Program-made: the position numbers and the translations under genes
Notes under the pieces: generated by a model
The model's input: the letters and a program-made list of their open reading frames with translations, nothing else
The model's database searches: none
Told to the model about the DNA's origin: nothing
Part shown: positions 16,326 to 26,992 of the stretch, in pieces
Numbering within the stretch: the first letter of the stretch is position 1
Layout of the letters: every line of letters starts with the position of its first letter
Origin: Streptomyces sp. MMG1533
GTDB taxonomy: Bacteria; Actinomycetota; Actinomycetes; Streptomycetales; Streptomycetaceae
Reading direction: 5' to 3'
DNA length: 34,924 bases
Assembly (NCBI RefSeq): GCF_001279775.1
Contig: NZ_LGDG01000100.1
Location: forward strand, 1-34,924

Positions 16326-16397
16326 GAACGAGGTCTCAGGTGTGGGGCCGCGTGTGCACGGGCGGGATCGATTCGCCGGGGCCGAGTCGCCGGGGCC

Positions 16398-16466
16398 GAG
16401 CGGTCAGCCGGGGTCGGTGTCGCCGGGCCCGAGTGGTCAGCCGGGGTCGAGTGGTCAGCCGGGGTC
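16398..16466. repeat. 18-bp repeat covering the end of the RHH gene
   Basis: Three copies of GAGYGGTCAGCCGGGGTC, at 16398-16415, 16431-16448 and 16449-16466; the last two are head to tail. The third contains the stop codon of the ribbon-helix-helix gene, so its TDPG-stop tail is echoed downstream. Confidence 0.85.
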
Positions 16467-16700
16467 GGTGCCTCCGGGCGGGCGCCCCCGTCGCGGAATC
16501 GGCCTGGCCTCGCCCGGCAGCCGCCCGGCCTCCGCGAGCGCGCGCCGCAGCAGGAACTCGATCTGCGCGTTGGCCGAGCGCAGCTCGTCTCCCGCCCACC
16601 GGGCGAGCGCCTCGTACACCGACGGGTCCAGCCGCAGCAGCACCTGCTTGCGCTGCTGCGGCCGACGCTGAGGGGTCGAGCCCTCGGAGGGATCCGTCAC
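16455..16700 (-). CDS. ribbon-helix-helix (Arc-like) small protein
   Basis: An 81-residue protein with a ribbon-helix-helix core at about 18-58: strand QVLLRLDP, helix SVYEALARWAGDEL, turn, helix SANAQIEFLLRRALAEAG. The flanks are basic and Pro-rich. Arc/MetJ-type proteins of this size bind DNA as dimers. GTG 16700 overlaps the stop of the SPFH gene in a GTGA, so the two are translationally coupled. A plausible job is autoregulation of the SPFH operon through the palindrome upstream, but some Arc-like proteins instead act as protein partners. Confidence 0.75.
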   Translation of the reverse strand: MTDPSEGSTPQRRPQQRKQVLLRLDPSVYEALARWAGDELRSANAQIEFLLRRALAEAGRLPGEARPIPRRGRPPGGTDPG

Positions 16701-17632
16701 TGGTAGAGGGTCCCCGTGTTGAGGACCGGCTGCGGTGCCCGGTCGCCGCACAGCACCACCATCAGGTTGGACACCATCGCCGCCTTCCGTTCCTCGTCCA
16801 GTTCCACGATGTCCCGCTCGGAGATCCGGGCGAGCGCCGCCTCGACCATTCCCACCGCTCCGTCCACGATTTCCCGCCGCGCCGCGACGACCGCCCCGGC
16901 CTGCTGCCGCTGGAGCATCGCCGAGGCGATCTCGGGGGCGTAGGCGAGGTGTGTGAAGCGGGACTCGATGATGGAGACGCCGGCCGCCTCCACGCGCGCG
17001 TGCAGCTCGACGGCGAGCTTCTCGGTGATCTCCTCGGCGTTGCCGCGCAGCGAGAGGCCGTCCTCGTCATGGGCGTCGTACGGGTACTCGATGGCGATGT
17101 GCCGTACGGCGGCCTCGGTCTGGGTGGAGACGAACTCCAGGAAGTCGTCCACCTCGAAGGTGGCCTGCGCGGTGTCCTCGACCCGCCACACCACGACCGC
17201 GGCGAGCTCGATCGGGTTGCCGTAGGCGTCGTTGACCTTGAGGACCGCGGTCTCGTGGTTGCGGACGCGGGTCGAGATCTTCTCGCGGGAGGTGAAGGGG
17301 TTCACCCAGCGCAGTCCGTCCTCGCGGATCGTCCCCCGGTAGCGGCCGAAGAGCTGGACCACCCGGGCCTCGCCCGGCGCCACCGTGTTCAGGCCGCACA
17401 TCGCGATGAAGGCGGAGAGGCCTATCAGGATGCCGCCGATGATCAGGGCGGCCTTGGCGCCGGTCGCGGCGACGGTCGTGGCGGTCACGACCATCCCGAT
17501 GCCGAGCAGCAGACCGACCAGGCCCAGCAGCAGTGCGAGCGCGCCGCCGATGCTGTGCGCGGTGAACTCCCGGACGCGTGGGGCGGGCATCTGTGGCAGG
17601 TCGGTGGTGGGTGCGGAGTCGTGTGTGGACAT
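16697..17632 (-). CDS. SPFH domain (stomatin/prohibitin-like) membrane protein
   Basis: A 311-residue SPFH/Band 7 protein. Seen: two hydrophobic segments (about 30-55 and 62-84), then the SPFH domain beginning [29 protein letters not shown] and running to about 265 through [21 protein letters not shown] and [26 protein letters not shown] proteins form large membrane rings that organise lipid domains and proteases. GGGGGGA lies 4 bases before ATG 17632. It is coupled to an RHH protein instead of the NfeD-like protein often paired with SPFH genes. Confidence 0.9.
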   Translation of the reverse strand: MSTHDSAPTTDLPQMPAPRVREFTAHSIGGALALLLGLVGLLLGIGMVVTATTVAATGAKAALIIGGILIGLSAFIAMCGLNTVAPGEARVVQLFGRYRGTIREDGLRWVNPFTSREKISTRVRNHETAVLKVNDAYGNPIELAAVVVWRVEDTAQATFEVDDFLEFVSTQTEAAVRHIAIEYPYDAHDEDGLSLRGNAEEITEKLAVELHARVEAAGVSIIESRFTHLAYAPEIASAMLQRQQAGAVVAARREIVDGAVGMVEAALARISERDIVELDEERKAAMVSNLMVVLCGDRAPQPVLNTGTLYQ

Positions 17633-17671
17633 GGGGTCCCCCCGTTCTCGTACTGCGAACCGTGAAGCCTG

Positions 17672-17703
17672 CTTAGCTTCGTTCTAGCTAAGTGATATCA
17701 CTT
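17672..17703 (-). promoter_or_regulatory. AT-rich double inverted repeat upstream of the SPFH operon
   Basis: CTTAGCT (17672-17678) and AGCTAAG (17686-17692) form a perfect 7-bp inverted repeat. It shares three bases with a perfect 14-bp palindrome AAGTGATATCACTT (17690-17703). The block is far more AT-rich than its surroundings and lies 40-70 bases before the SPFH start, where a promoter and operator are expected. Confidence 0.7.
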
Positions 17704-17888
17704 TACCGCGTCACGGCAACCCTCAACCCCTTTCGTCGGTCAGGTTCCATGGACACGGGTGCTGATTCTCACGTCCGTAAAAGACCGGATCCAAGGCCCT
17801 TTGTCACATAGAGCGGTGTTAGCTTTCTGAGCTGACCTGAGCCACGAACCTGTGTGACAGCAGCGAACGAAGCGGAGCGAGCGGACTC

Positions 17889-20177
17889 ATGGGACGAGCG
17901 GAAGAGAGACGAGCGCGGCAGCGCGGTGGCCGCCGCGCTGCGCCCAAGAGCCGCCGTTCGCCGGCTGCCGAGGGCGGCAAGTCCGGGAAGAGCGTCATAC
18001 GCAGGCTCTTCACCTGGAAGAAGATCCTCGGCACCTTCTTCGGGCTGTGTCTGCTCGGCATCGGCGCGTTCATCGCGCTGTACATGATGGTCGACATACC
18101 CAAGGGCAACGCGGCCGCTCAGCAGCAGAGCAACGTCTACAAGTACAGCGACGGCAAGATCCTGACGCGCAAGGGCGAGACCAACCGCGAGATCGTGGGA
18201 CTCAGCGAGGTCCCGAAGCCCGTCCAGTACACCTTCGTCGCGGCGGAGAACAAGAGCTTCTACACGGACGCCGGTGTCGACTTCAAGGGCACCGCTCGCG
18301 GCCTGATCAACACGCTGTCCGGCAAGGGCAAGCAGGGTGGCTCGACGATCACCCAGCAGTACGTCAAGAACTACTACCTCAACCAGGACCAGACGATCTC
18401 GCGCAAGCTGAAGGAACTGGTCATCTCGTTGAAGGTGGACCGCACGACGTCCAAGGACGACATCCTCGCGGGCTACATCAACACCAGCTACTACGGCCGC
18501 AGCGCCTACGGCATCCAGGCCGCCGCCCAGGCCTACTACCGCGTCGACGCCAAGGACCTCAGCGTCGCGCAGGGCGCCTACCTCGCCGCACTGCTCCAGG
18601 CCCCCAGCCAGTACGACTGGCAGGCCGCGACCGACACCGGCAAGCGCCTGGTGACGGCGCGCTGGAACTACGTCCTGGACAACATGGTCGAGGAGGGCTG
18701 GCTGACCAAGGCCAAGCGCGACGCCATGACGTTCCCGAAGCCGAAGGAGCCGAAGGGCGCCCCCGGCCTGGACGGTCAGAAGGGCTACCTGGTCGACCTC
18801 GCCAACCGGCAGCTCGAGGACCAGCTCATGCAGGAGCAGGGCATCTCGCGGGACGAGGCCGAGGCGCAGGTCGACAACCAGGGGTGGACCATCACCCTGA
18901 ACATCGACAAGAAGAAGCAGGCCCAGCTGGAGAAGGCGGCCAAGACCCAGCTGACCAGCAAGCTGGACCCGGAGAAGCGGTCGGTCGACAAGAACATCCA
19001 GGCCGGCGCGGTCTCGGTGGACCCCAAGACGGGGAAGATCGTCGCCCTGTACGGCGGCGTCGACTACTACAAGCACTACCGCAGCAACGCGACCCGCGCC
19101 GACTACCAGCCCGCGTCGACGTTCAAGCCGGTGATCCTCGCCGCCGCGCTGGAGGACGACGCGAAGACGCAGGACGGCAAGCCGATCACCGCGAGCACGA
19201 TCTACGACGGCACCAGCAAGCGTCCCGTCGAGGGCAGCGACATCGCCTTCGCGCCGGAGAACGAGGACGACCAGGACTACGGCGACGTCACCGTTCAGAC
19301 GGCGATGAACAAGTCCATCAACTCCGTCTTCGCGCAACTGGGCGTCGACGTCGGCATGACCAATGTCCTGAAGGTGGCCGACAAGCTCGGCATGGACACC
19401 GCCGACCTCAAGGCGGTGCCCGCGCAGACCCTCGGCACCATGGGCGCCAGCCCGCTGCAGATGGCCGGCGTCTACGCCACCCTCGACAACCACGGCAAGA
19501 AGGTCACCCCGACCATCATCAAGTCGGCCGAGCACAACACCCGCACGGTCGAGATGCCCGACCCCATCGGCGACCAGGTGATCAGCCGCGAGGCCGCGGA
19601 CACGGTCACCTCGGTCCTGACCGGCGTGGTCGACGACGGTACGGCCCGCACGTCGGTCCGCGACAACTCCGAGCGTGACGGCCAGCAGGTCGCCGGCAAG
19701 ACGGGTACCTCCGACGACAACAAGTCGGCCTGGTTCACCGGCTACACGCCCGACCTGGTCACCTCGGTCGGCCTGTTCGGCGAGGACGCGAAGACCAGCG
19801 CGCAGACCAAGATGTACGGCGCCGGCGGCCTGGAACGCGTCAACGGCGGCGGCTTCCCGGCGCAGATCTGGGCGGCGTACACCTTCGGCGTCTCGGCGAA
19901 GAACTCCAGGTTCGACCTGGACACCGACCAGGGCGCGGCGGTCCGGCCGACGCAGTCGCCGACCCCGACCCGGACCCCCACCCGGACCCCGACGCAAGAG
20001 CCGACCACAGAGCCCCCGACGTCGGAACCCGAGACGACGGAACCCGAGACGTCGGAGCCGCCGTCGGAGACCCCGACTTCGACTCCGACGACCAAGCCGC
20101 CGACAACCCCGACGACCAGTCCTCCGGCGGACGGCACCACCCCGGAGGATCCGGTGGACCCGGGGGACGAGCTGTAG
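17889..20177 (+). CDS. class A penicillin-binding protein (glycosyltransferase-transpeptidase)
   Basis: A 762-residue bifunctional peptidoglycan synthase. Seen: a basic cytoplasmic N-terminus (1-45), one membrane anchor (46-68), a GT51 glycosyltransferase domain with catalytic Glu120 in AAENKSFY and the GGSTITQQYVKN block at 150-161, then a transpeptidase domain with S410-TFK413, S476-I-N478 and K604-T-G606. Residues 687-762 are a Pro/Thr/Ser/Glu-rich tail, probably disordered outside the cell. ATG 17889 has GGAG 11 bases upstream. It converges on the catalase gene across a perfect terminator. Complete and active by motif. Confidence 0.95.
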   Translation: MGRAEERRARQRGGRRAAPKSRRSPAAEGGKSGKSVIRRLFTWKKILGTFFGLCLLGIGAFIALYMMVDIPKGNAAAQQQSNVYKYSDGKILTRKGETNREIVGLSEVPKPVQYTFVAAENKSFYTDAGVDFKGTARGLINTLSGKGKQGGSTITQQYVKNYYLNQDQTISRKLKELVISLKVDRTTSKDDILAGYINTSYYGRSAYGIQAAAQAYYRVDAKDLSVAQGAYLAALLQAPSQYDWQAATDTGKRLVTARWNYVLDNMVEEGWLTKAKRDAMTFPKPKEPKGAPGLDGQKGYLVDLANRQLEDQLMQEQGISRDEAEAQVDNQGWTITLNIDKKKQAQLEKAAKTQLTSKLDPEKRSVDKNIQAGAVSVDPKTGKIVALYGGVDYYKHYRSNATRADYQPASTFKPVILAAALEDDAKTQDGKPITASTIYDGTSKRPVEGSDIAFAPENEDDQDYGDVTVQTAMNKSINSVFAQLGVDVGMTNVLKVADKLGMDTADLKAVPAQTLGTMGASPLQMAGVYATLDNHGKKVTPTIIKSAEHNTRTVEMPDPIGDQVISREAADTVTSVLTGVVDDGTARTSVRDNSERDGQQVAGKTGTSDDNKSAWFTGYTPDLVTSVGLFGEDAKTSAQTKMYGAGGLERVNGGGFPAQIWAAYTFGVSAKNSRFDLDTDQGAAVRPTQSPTPTRTPTRTPTQEPTTEPPTSEPETTEPETSEPPSETPTSTPTTKPPTTPTTSPPADGTTPEDPVDPGDEL

Positions 20178-20182
20178 CAGCA

Positions 20183-20216
20183 GAAGGGGCGCCCGGTGTT
20201 CACCGGGCGCCCCTTC
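20183..20216. terminator. bidirectional terminator between the PBP and catalase genes
   Basis: Perfect 16-bp inverted repeat, GAAGGGGCGCCCGGTG (20183-20198) and its complement (20201-20216), with a 2-base centre. It lies between two convergent stops (20177 and 20265) and can end both transcripts. Confidence 0.88.
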
Positions 20217-20264
20217 ACGGAGCGCGGGGACCCGCGCGGTGCGGCCCGCAGCCGCCCGCGACGG

Positions 20265-21719
20265 CTACACCTCCGCGGCGATCCGGTCCCCGATGCCCTT
20301 GTCGATGTTCCGCCAGTACTGCAGGGCACGCTCCAGCACCGGTCGGGAAACCTCCTGCTTCAGATGCCCGCTGACGTTGGCCACCAGCCGGTCCCGCTGC
20401 GCATCGTCCAGCACCTGGCGGACCATCGTCCCGGCCTGCCCCCAGTCGTCGTCCTCCCGGTGCAGCTTCGTGGCCTCCCGCACCAGCTCGCCGGCGGTCT
20501 CCCAGCCCGCCGCCTCCCCGAAGCGCCCGAAGTCCGCCGCAGGTCCGCCGTACGAGTTCGGTGCATAGGGCATCGCCGCGTTGGACGGCGTGTACCGCAT
20601 GGGCCCGTCCTTGGCGTACGAGTTCACCGGCGAGTGCGGTCGGTTCGGCGGCAGCTGCGCATAGTTCGGCCCGATCCGGTACCGATGCGTGTCCGGGTAC
20701 GAGAACAGCCGTCCCAGCAGCATCTTGTCCGGCGACGGCCCGATCCCCGGCACCATGTTGGACGGCTCGAACGCGGCCTGCTCGATGTGGACGAAGTAGT
20801 CCTCGGGGTTCTTGTTCAGGACCATCCGGCCGACGTCGATCAGCGGGTAGTCCCCGTGCGGCCAGACCTTCGTGAGGTCGAACGGGTTGAACCGGTAGTC
20901 CGCCGCGTCCTCGAACGGCATGATCTGGACCTTCAGCGTCCAGCTCGGCGCGTTCCGGGACTCGATCGACTCGTACAGGTCCCGGCGGTGCTTGTCCGCG
21001 TCGTGCCCGGCCAGCTCGTCGGCCTCGGCCTGGGTGAGGAAGTCGATGCCCTGGTCGGTCTTGAAGTGGTACTTCACCCAGAACCGCTCACCACCGCCGT
21101 TGATCCACATATAGGTGTGGGACGAGTAGCCGTTCATGTGGCGGTACGTCTTCGGGATGCCCCGGTCGCCCATCAGCCAGGTCACCTGGTGTGCCGACTC
21201 CGGCGAGAGCGTCCAGAAGTCCCACTGCATGTCGTTGCTGCGCAGCCCGGTCCGCGGGTGGCGCTTCTGCGAGCGGATGAAGTCCTGGAACTTGATGGTG
21301 TCCCGGACGAAGAAGACCGGGGTGTTGTTCCCCACCAGGTCGTAATTGCCGTGCTCGGTGTAGAACTTGAGCGCGAAACCGCGCGGGTCGCGCCAGGTGT
21401 CGGGCGAGCCCTGCTCACCGGCGACGGTCGAGAAGCGCGCCAGCATCTCCGTACGCTTCCCGGGCTGGAAGAGGTCGGCTTTGGTGAACTGGCTCACATC
21501 GTTGGTGACTTCGAAGAATCCGTACGCGCCACTGCCCTTGGCGTGCACCACCCGCTCCGGAACCCGCTCCCGGTTGAACTGGGCCATCTTCTCGATGAGG
21601 TAGTGGTCCTGGAGCAGGATCGGGCCGTCGGGGCCGACGGTGAGCGAGTGTTCGTCGCTCTCCACCGGAATCCCGTGGTTGTTCGTGGTGTACGGAGCCT
21701 TCTGGGGTGCCTGCGTCAC
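20265..21719 (-). CDS. katA: monofunctional haem catalase
   Basis: A 484-residue small-subunit catalase that converts hydrogen peroxide to water and oxygen. Seen: catalytic His59 in VVHAKG, the [11 protein letters not shown] block at 130-140 with the catalytic Asn, and [12 protein letters not shown] at 337-348 with haem-ligand Tyr341. Length fits the about 480-residue clade. The frame is open upstream, but GTG 21719 has GGGAGGA 5 bases before it and starts the usual N-terminus. Many Streptomyces catalase genes sit beside a Fur-type regulator (catR); none is adjacent here. A TTGGAC inverted repeat lies in the promoter region. The symbol is generic. Confidence 0.95.
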   Translation of the reverse strand: MTQAPQKAPYTTNNHGIPVESDEHSLTVGPDGPILLQDHYLIEKMAQFNRERVPERVVHAKGSGAYGFFEVTNDVSQFTKADLFQPGKRTEMLARFSTVAGEQGSPDTWRDPRGFALKFYTEHGNYDLVGNNTPVFFVRDTIKFQDFIRSQKRHPRTGLRSNDMQWDFWTLSPESAHQVTWLMGDRGIPKTYRHMNGYSSHTYMWINGGGERFWVKYHFKTDQGIDFLTQAEADELAGHDADKHRRDLYESIESRNAPSWTLKVQIMPFEDAADYRFNPFDLTKVWPHGDYPLIDVGRMVLNKNPEDYFVHIEQAAFEPSNMVPGIGPSPDKMLLGRLFSYPDTHRYRIGPNYAQLPPNRPHSPVNSYAKDGPMRYTPSNAAMPYAPNSYGGPAADFGRFGEAAGWETAGELVREATKLHREDDDWGQAGTMVRQVLDDAQRDRLVANVSGHLKQEVSRPVLERALQYWRNIDKGIGDRIAAEV

Positions 21720-21783
21720 GAGCGTCCTCCCGTCATGAATGAGGGTCGTCAGGTCGCTTCGCTCACCCCAGCAGTCAACTGCG

Positions 21784-21819
21784 CCGACGGGAAGTCGGCA
21801 ACATTTGGACGGGGTCCAA
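21784..21819 (-). promoter_or_regulatory. inverted repeats in the catalase promoter region
   Basis: TTGGAC-GGG-GTCCAA (21805-21819) is a perfect inverted repeat about 86 bases before the catalase start, in the position of a regulator site. A second small hairpin, CCGAC-GGGAA-GTCGG (21784-21798), lies closer to the gene. Which protein binds is not visible; a Fur-type peroxide sensor encoded elsewhere is one option. Confidence 0.55.
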
Positions 21820-21871
21820 TCCCGGTACGATTCCGAACCGGCTGCCGGGGGGAGTCCCGCAGGGGTACCCC

Positions 21872-23986
21872 TCAGCCACGGTTCAACTCGAACCACACCA
21901 CCTTTCCCGTACTCAGCCGCGTCGCCCCCCAGCGCCGGGCCAGCCGGTTCACCAGGTACAGCCCGCGTCCGCCCTCGTCCGTGGCGCGAGCCTGCCGCAG
22001 CCGAGGCAGCTGCGGCACGTCGTCGCCGACCTCACAGCGCAGCACATCCGTCCGCAGCAACCGGAGCGTGATCGGCCGGGTGGCATAGCGCACGGCATTG
22101 GTCACGACCTCGCTGACCAGCAGCTCCACGGAGTCGGTGAGCTCCTCCATGTCCCAGCGGGACAGCGCCCGCCGGGCCAGCCGCCGGGCCCGGCCGGGGG
22201 CCGCGTCCTCCGGCTCCAGGAACCAGTACGCCACGTCACTAGGCGCGATCCCGTCGAAACGGGCGGCGAGCAGGGCGATGTCGTCGTCCCGGTCGCCCGG
22301 GCCGAGCATGTCGAGCACCTCGTCGCACAGAGCTTCGAGGGGCGGCGGATGGTCGGGTCCCGTGAGCTGCGCGGTGGCGGCGAGCTTCTCGCGCAGCTGC
22401 TCTATCCCGGTCCACACGTCCCTGAGGCGCGACTCGACGAGCCCGTCCGTGTAGAGGAGCAGGGTCGCTCCGGCCGGGGCGTCCAGTTCTACGGCCTCGA
22501 AGTCGACGCCGCCGACACCGATGGGCGCACCCGGCGGCACCCGCAGTACCTCGGCCCGGCCGCCCAGGTGCAGCAGGACGGGCGGGGGATGGCCGGCGTT
22601 GGCGATCGTGATCCGGTGCGAGACCGGGTCGTAGACGGCGTACAGGCAGGTCGCCATGCGGTCGGTGCCGAGCCGCTGGGCCTGCTCGTCGAGGTGGTGC
22701 AGCACCTCCTGCGGGGGCAGGTCGAGGCCGGCGAGGGTCTGCGCGGTGGTCCGCAGCTGGCCCATGATCGCGGCGGACGTCATGGAGTGCCCCATGACGT
22801 CACCCACCACCAGCGCCACCCGGCTGCCCGGCAGCGGGATCGCGTCGTACCAGTCGCCGCCGACCCGCGCGGTCTCGGCGGCGGGCAGATAGCGGGACGC
22901 CAGCCGTACGCCCGTGGGGCGCGGCAGCGTCTCCGGCAGCATGGTGCGCTGCAGCTCGTCGGCGATGTAGGCCTCACGGCCGTACAGCACCGCCTTGTCG
23001 ATGCCCAGCGCGCTGTGCGTGGCGAGCTGGGCGGCGACCAGCAGGTCGTCCGGCTCGAAGGCGATGCGCTCCGGGCGGCGCAGGAACAGCGCGGCACCGA
23101 TCACCCGGCGTCGGCCGCGCAGCGGGGCGAGGATCGCGCGCTGTCCGGAGGGTACGGCGAACTCGCAGCCCTCGCCGAGGAGTTCGGTGAGCGCGGCGCG
23201 CACGTCCGAGGTGTCCGTGAAGACGGGACGCACCCCGCGCAGCACCTCGGCGAGCGCGCTGCCGGGCCGTACCTCGCACAGCTCGGTGCCGATCGAGTCG
23301 AGCTCCGGCCGCTCCGACGGCTCCGCCTGGAGCGCCGAGCTGAACCCGCCCTCGGTGTCCCGCTCCTCCGGGATCCGGTCGGTCCGGCGCAGCCGCAGCA
23401 CCAGGGGCCCGGTGGGCCGCTCGTCGCCGACCGGCAGCGGGTCGCGCAGATAGACGAGGATCGCGTCCGAGAAGGTCGGCACGGTCGCCCGGCACAGCCC
23501 CATCACGATCTCGTCGAGGTCGATGCCACGAGCGATCCGCCGGGTCGCGGCGCCCACGAACCGCAGCCGGTCCCCGTCCCGCCGCATCGGCGTGGGCCGG
23601 CCGGGCGTCAGTCCCTGGCCGGTACGGCGCTCCTGGCTTCCGGCGCTCTCGGCGCCCGGCTGGGCCGGGACCCCCTCGGGCACGGGCCGCGGACGATGCG
23701 TGTCGGGCTCCGCGGAGGCTGCGGGCTGGGAGTGCTCGGGGTCGGTACCTACGGCTCTGGTGTCCTTACCGCTCGATGTCGTCGTGCCGGGACCGGCGGG
23801 CGGCGTCTCGCCGGCGCGTGCCTGTGCCGGTAAGGCGCCGGCGCCGGGCGCGTGCGACGGCATGTCCGCGCTGTGCTCGGCGCTGTGCGGGTGGGCCGGC
23901 GTCGAGGTACGCAGGAGCGCCCCGCGGGGATCCGCGGGGTCGACGCCCGTCTGGGGCCGTTCGAAGGAGGTCGGCTGCTCCGTCAC
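21872..23986 (-). CDS. SpoIIE/RsbU-type PP2C phosphatase with GAF and ATPase domains
   Basis: A 704-residue multidomain signalling protein. Seen: a low-complexity N-terminus (1-130, Pro/Ala/Ser-rich); a GAF sensor (about 140-335, ending in [20 protein letters not shown]); a SpoIIE/PP2C domain with [31 protein letters not shown] and [10 protein letters not shown], which carry metal-binding Asp residues; and an HATPase_c anti-sigma-like domain with [14 protein letters not shown] (N box) and [13 protein letters not shown]. Having phosphatase and kinase-like domains in one chain suits anti-anti-sigma partner switching. GTG 23986 lacks a strong ribosome site. No STAS or sigma gene is adjacent, so its partner is elsewhere. 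Confidence 0.9.
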   Translation of the reverse strand: MTEQPTSFERPQTGVDPADPRGALLRTSTPAHPHSAEHSADMPSHAPGAGALPAQARAGETPPAGPGTTTSSGKDTRAVGTDPEHSQPAASAEPDTHRPRPVPEGVPAQPGAESAGSQERRTGQGLTPGRPTPMRRDGDRLRFVGAATRRIARGIDLDEIVMGLCRATVPTFSDAILVYLRDPLPVGDERPTGPLVLRLRRTDRIPEERDTEGGFSSALQAEPSERPELDSIGTELCEVRPGSALAEVLRGVRPVFTDTSDVRAALTELLGEGCEFAVPSGQRAILAPLRGRRRVIGAALFLRRPERIAFEPDDLLVAAQLATHSALGIDKAVLYGREAYIADELQRTMLPETLPRPTGVRLASRYLPAAETARVGGDWYDAIPLPGSRVALVVGDVMGHSMTSAAIMGQLRTTAQTLAGLDLPPQEVLHHLDEQAQRLGTDRMATCLYAVYDPVSHRITIANAGHPPPVLLHLGGRAEVLRVPPGAPIGVGGVDFEAVELDAPAGATLLLYTDGLVESRLRDVWTGIEQLREKLAATAQLTGPDHPPPLEALCDEVLDMLGPGDRDDDIALLAARFDGIAPSDVAYWFLEPEDAAPGRARRLARRALSRWDMEELTDSVELLVSEVVTNAVRYATRPITLRLLRTDVLRCEVGDDVPQLPRLRQARATDEGGRGLYLVNRLARRWGATRLSTGKVVWFELNRG

Positions 23987-24281
23987 GCGTGTCGAATCCG
24001 TCCGTCCGGCGCTGAATGCCGCGCGTGCAGTTGGTCCCGCCGAAAACCCGATACCCGGAATACCTGTCCCCGGAACGGATTTCCCGCGTGGTCAGAGGCT
24101 GTTTCTGTGCCACCGGCAGGGGCGCTGCCGCCCACTTCGGTGTTGCCCTCGTACCCCTCGCTCACGTCCTGCCGCCCCTCGGTGACGATCGGTCAAGCCC
24201 AGCGCGTGCTCCGGTAGTTGTCACTGCGCGCCCTTGCGGAGGACGATCCTACGTTTCTTGCCCGGGGGCGCATCAAGGGTC

Positions 24282-24977
24282 TCATGAGGACATGTGCGCG
24301 GGCGTACGATCCCAGTCCTCCGGCAGAGTGGGGACACTCCAGGACGGATCGGGACGCCAGCGCTGCCAGCCGTCCGAGAACGGCGACCCCCAGGAGCGGA
24401 TCACCTCCACCGCGGACCGCCCCGCCTCCCGCACCTGGTCTGCCAGTTGAGCGTCCATCAGCCCGTCCCGCTGGGCCTGCGCGAACTCGTCCTCGTCCCG
24501 CCAGTGCCAACTGCGATCGGGGTGCACGGAGATGTCGAGAAAATGATCCTCGGAGTCCACTCCGCCGCGCCAACGCGCCAGCGGCTCTTCCAGGTTCACG
24601 TACCAGTTCTTGAACCGCCAGCCCGGTTCCCAGAACAGCCACACCGACCACGGCTCGCCGGGCCGCGCCAACTTCAGCACACCCGTACCGAACCACCGGT
24701 CCCGCTGCACGGTTCGCGGCTTGGTGTAGCGGCTCTCCAACGGCTCGACGTGCACGGGCGTACCGTCCGCGAGCACCGGCTTCACACACTCGGTGCCCGG
24801 AGCCATCCACACCGCGAGCAGCTCGCTGTCGTCCTGCACGACGGTGACGGGACGCGCGATGTGGAAGCGCGCGCCGCCGTTCTCCCGGTAACGCCACAGG
24901 ATCTGACTCCCGGGCGCCCAGAACACCGCCGACCCGCCCGCGTCCACTTCGGCTCTCACCGCTCCACCCTCTGCCAT
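24282..24977 (-). CDS. FomD-like DUF402 protein
   Basis: A 231-residue DUF402 protein related to FomD, a nucleotide-processing hydrolase of fosfomycin biosynthesis, and to stand-alone Streptomyces homologues. Seen: QILWRYRENGGARFHIARPVTVV near 25-47, LKLARPGEPWSVWLFWEPGWRFKNWYVNLEEP around 100-131 (the family core), and DSEDHFLDISVHPDRSWHWRDEDEF near 140-165, with the acidic and aromatic residues expected to bind metal and phosphate. No fosfomycin genes are nearby, so a housekeeping role is more likely. ATG 24977 has no ribosome site but follows TAATAT by 6 bases (leaderless); GTG 24959 is an alternative. Confidence 0.85.
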   Translation of the reverse strand: MAEGGAVRAEVDAGGSAVFWAPGSQILWRYRENGGARFHIARPVTVVQDDSELLAVWMAPGTECVKPVLADGTPVHVEPLESRYTKPRTVQRDRWFGTGVLKLARPGEPWSVWLFWEPGWRFKNWYVNLEEPLARWRGGVDSEDHFLDISVHPDRSWHWRDEDEFAQAQRDGLMDAQLADQVREAGRSAVEVIRSWGSPFSDGWQRWRPDPSWSVPTLPEDWDRTPAHMSS

Positions 24978-24983
24978 GCACAG

Positions 24984-24989
24984 ATATTA
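24984..24989 (-). promoter_or_regulatory. -10 element of a leaderless message (DUF402 gene)
   Basis: TAATAT lies 6 bases before the ATG on the minus strand, the spacing expected when transcription begins at the start codon. No clear -35 sequence was found. Confidence 0.5.
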
Positions 24990-25062
24990 GGTGCCGTAGG
25001 CATACGACGCTGCGGCGCGCGTCACGGTTCACCCGCCGGGCGCGGGGTGTGCGCGCGATTGG

Positions 25063-26472
<1,410 letters not shown>

Positions 26473-26597
26473 CGTCGTACCTCCAGGTAGGAGAGCATGG
26501 CCGCGCGAGGGCGTATTCCCCTGCTGGTTCCCCTGTCAGCATGATCTTCACGACCACGCTTGTCGCAACACCGGCACCCGACAGGAGCAGCGAGCAC

Positions 26598-26642
26598 GAC
26601 CACCGAGTCCGACCGACCGGGACCACCGAGTCCGACCGACCG
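26598..26642. repeat. duplicated 22-bp unit
   Basis: Two copies of GACCACCGAGTCCGACCGAC plus CG, at 26598-26619 and 26621-26642. The CACCGAGTC core is shared with the larger minisatellite next to it. Confidence 0.8.
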
Positions 26643-26665
26643 CGAGACGAGACCCCCCTTCCACC

Positions 26666-26925
26666 CAACCGAGCCGGGCGGCGAGGCACTCTTCTGCACG
26701 TCACCGAGCCAGGCGGCGAGGCACTCTCCTGCGCCTCACCGAGTCGGGCGGCGAGGAACTTACCTTCGCCGCACCGAGTCGGTCGGCGAGGCACTCACCT
26801 CCGCCCCACCGCGCCGGGAAGCGAGGCACTCACCTCCGCTCCACCGAGTCGGGCGGCAAGGCCCGCCCTTCGACCAACCGGGTCGGCAGGCGAGTTCCGC
26901 CCTTCGACCGACCGAGTCGGGTGGT
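26666..26925. repeat. 35-bp minisatellite, about seven units
   Basis: Units beginning CACCGAGTCGGGCGGCGAGG (or CAACCG variants) start at 26666, 26702, 26737, 26772, 26807, 26842, 26875 and, partly, 26909. The spacing is exactly 35 bp for four steps in a row and 33-36 elsewhere. Copies differ by several bases. Each contains a near-palindromic CCGAGTCGG. There are no unique spacers. Confidence 0.9.
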
Positions 26926-26947
26926 GGGTGGGCGAAGGCCCGGGGGT

Positions 26948-26992
26948 CCAGGGGGCGGAGCCCCCTGGCGGGGTCGAAGGGGCGGAGCCCCT
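26948..26992. repeat. paired GGGGCGGAGCCCC hairpins (Streptomyces-type element)
   Basis: CCAGGGGGC-GGA-GCCCCCTGG arms at 26948-26956 and 26960-26968 form a perfect 9-bp stem; AGGGGC/GCCCCT at 26978-26983 and 26987-26992 form a second. This arrangement recurs between genes in many Streptomyces (recall). Located just past the class I fumarase stop, it probably acts as a terminator on the minus strand. Confidence 0.7.

Noticed and set aside
17769..19997. 742-codon open frame opposite the PBP gene
   Set aside because: It mirrors the high-GC codon pattern of the PBP gene on the other strand; sequence is low complexity with no domain.
26598..26925. CRISPR-like array
   Set aside because: Units are contiguous with no unique spacers, diverge from each other, and no cas gene is near.
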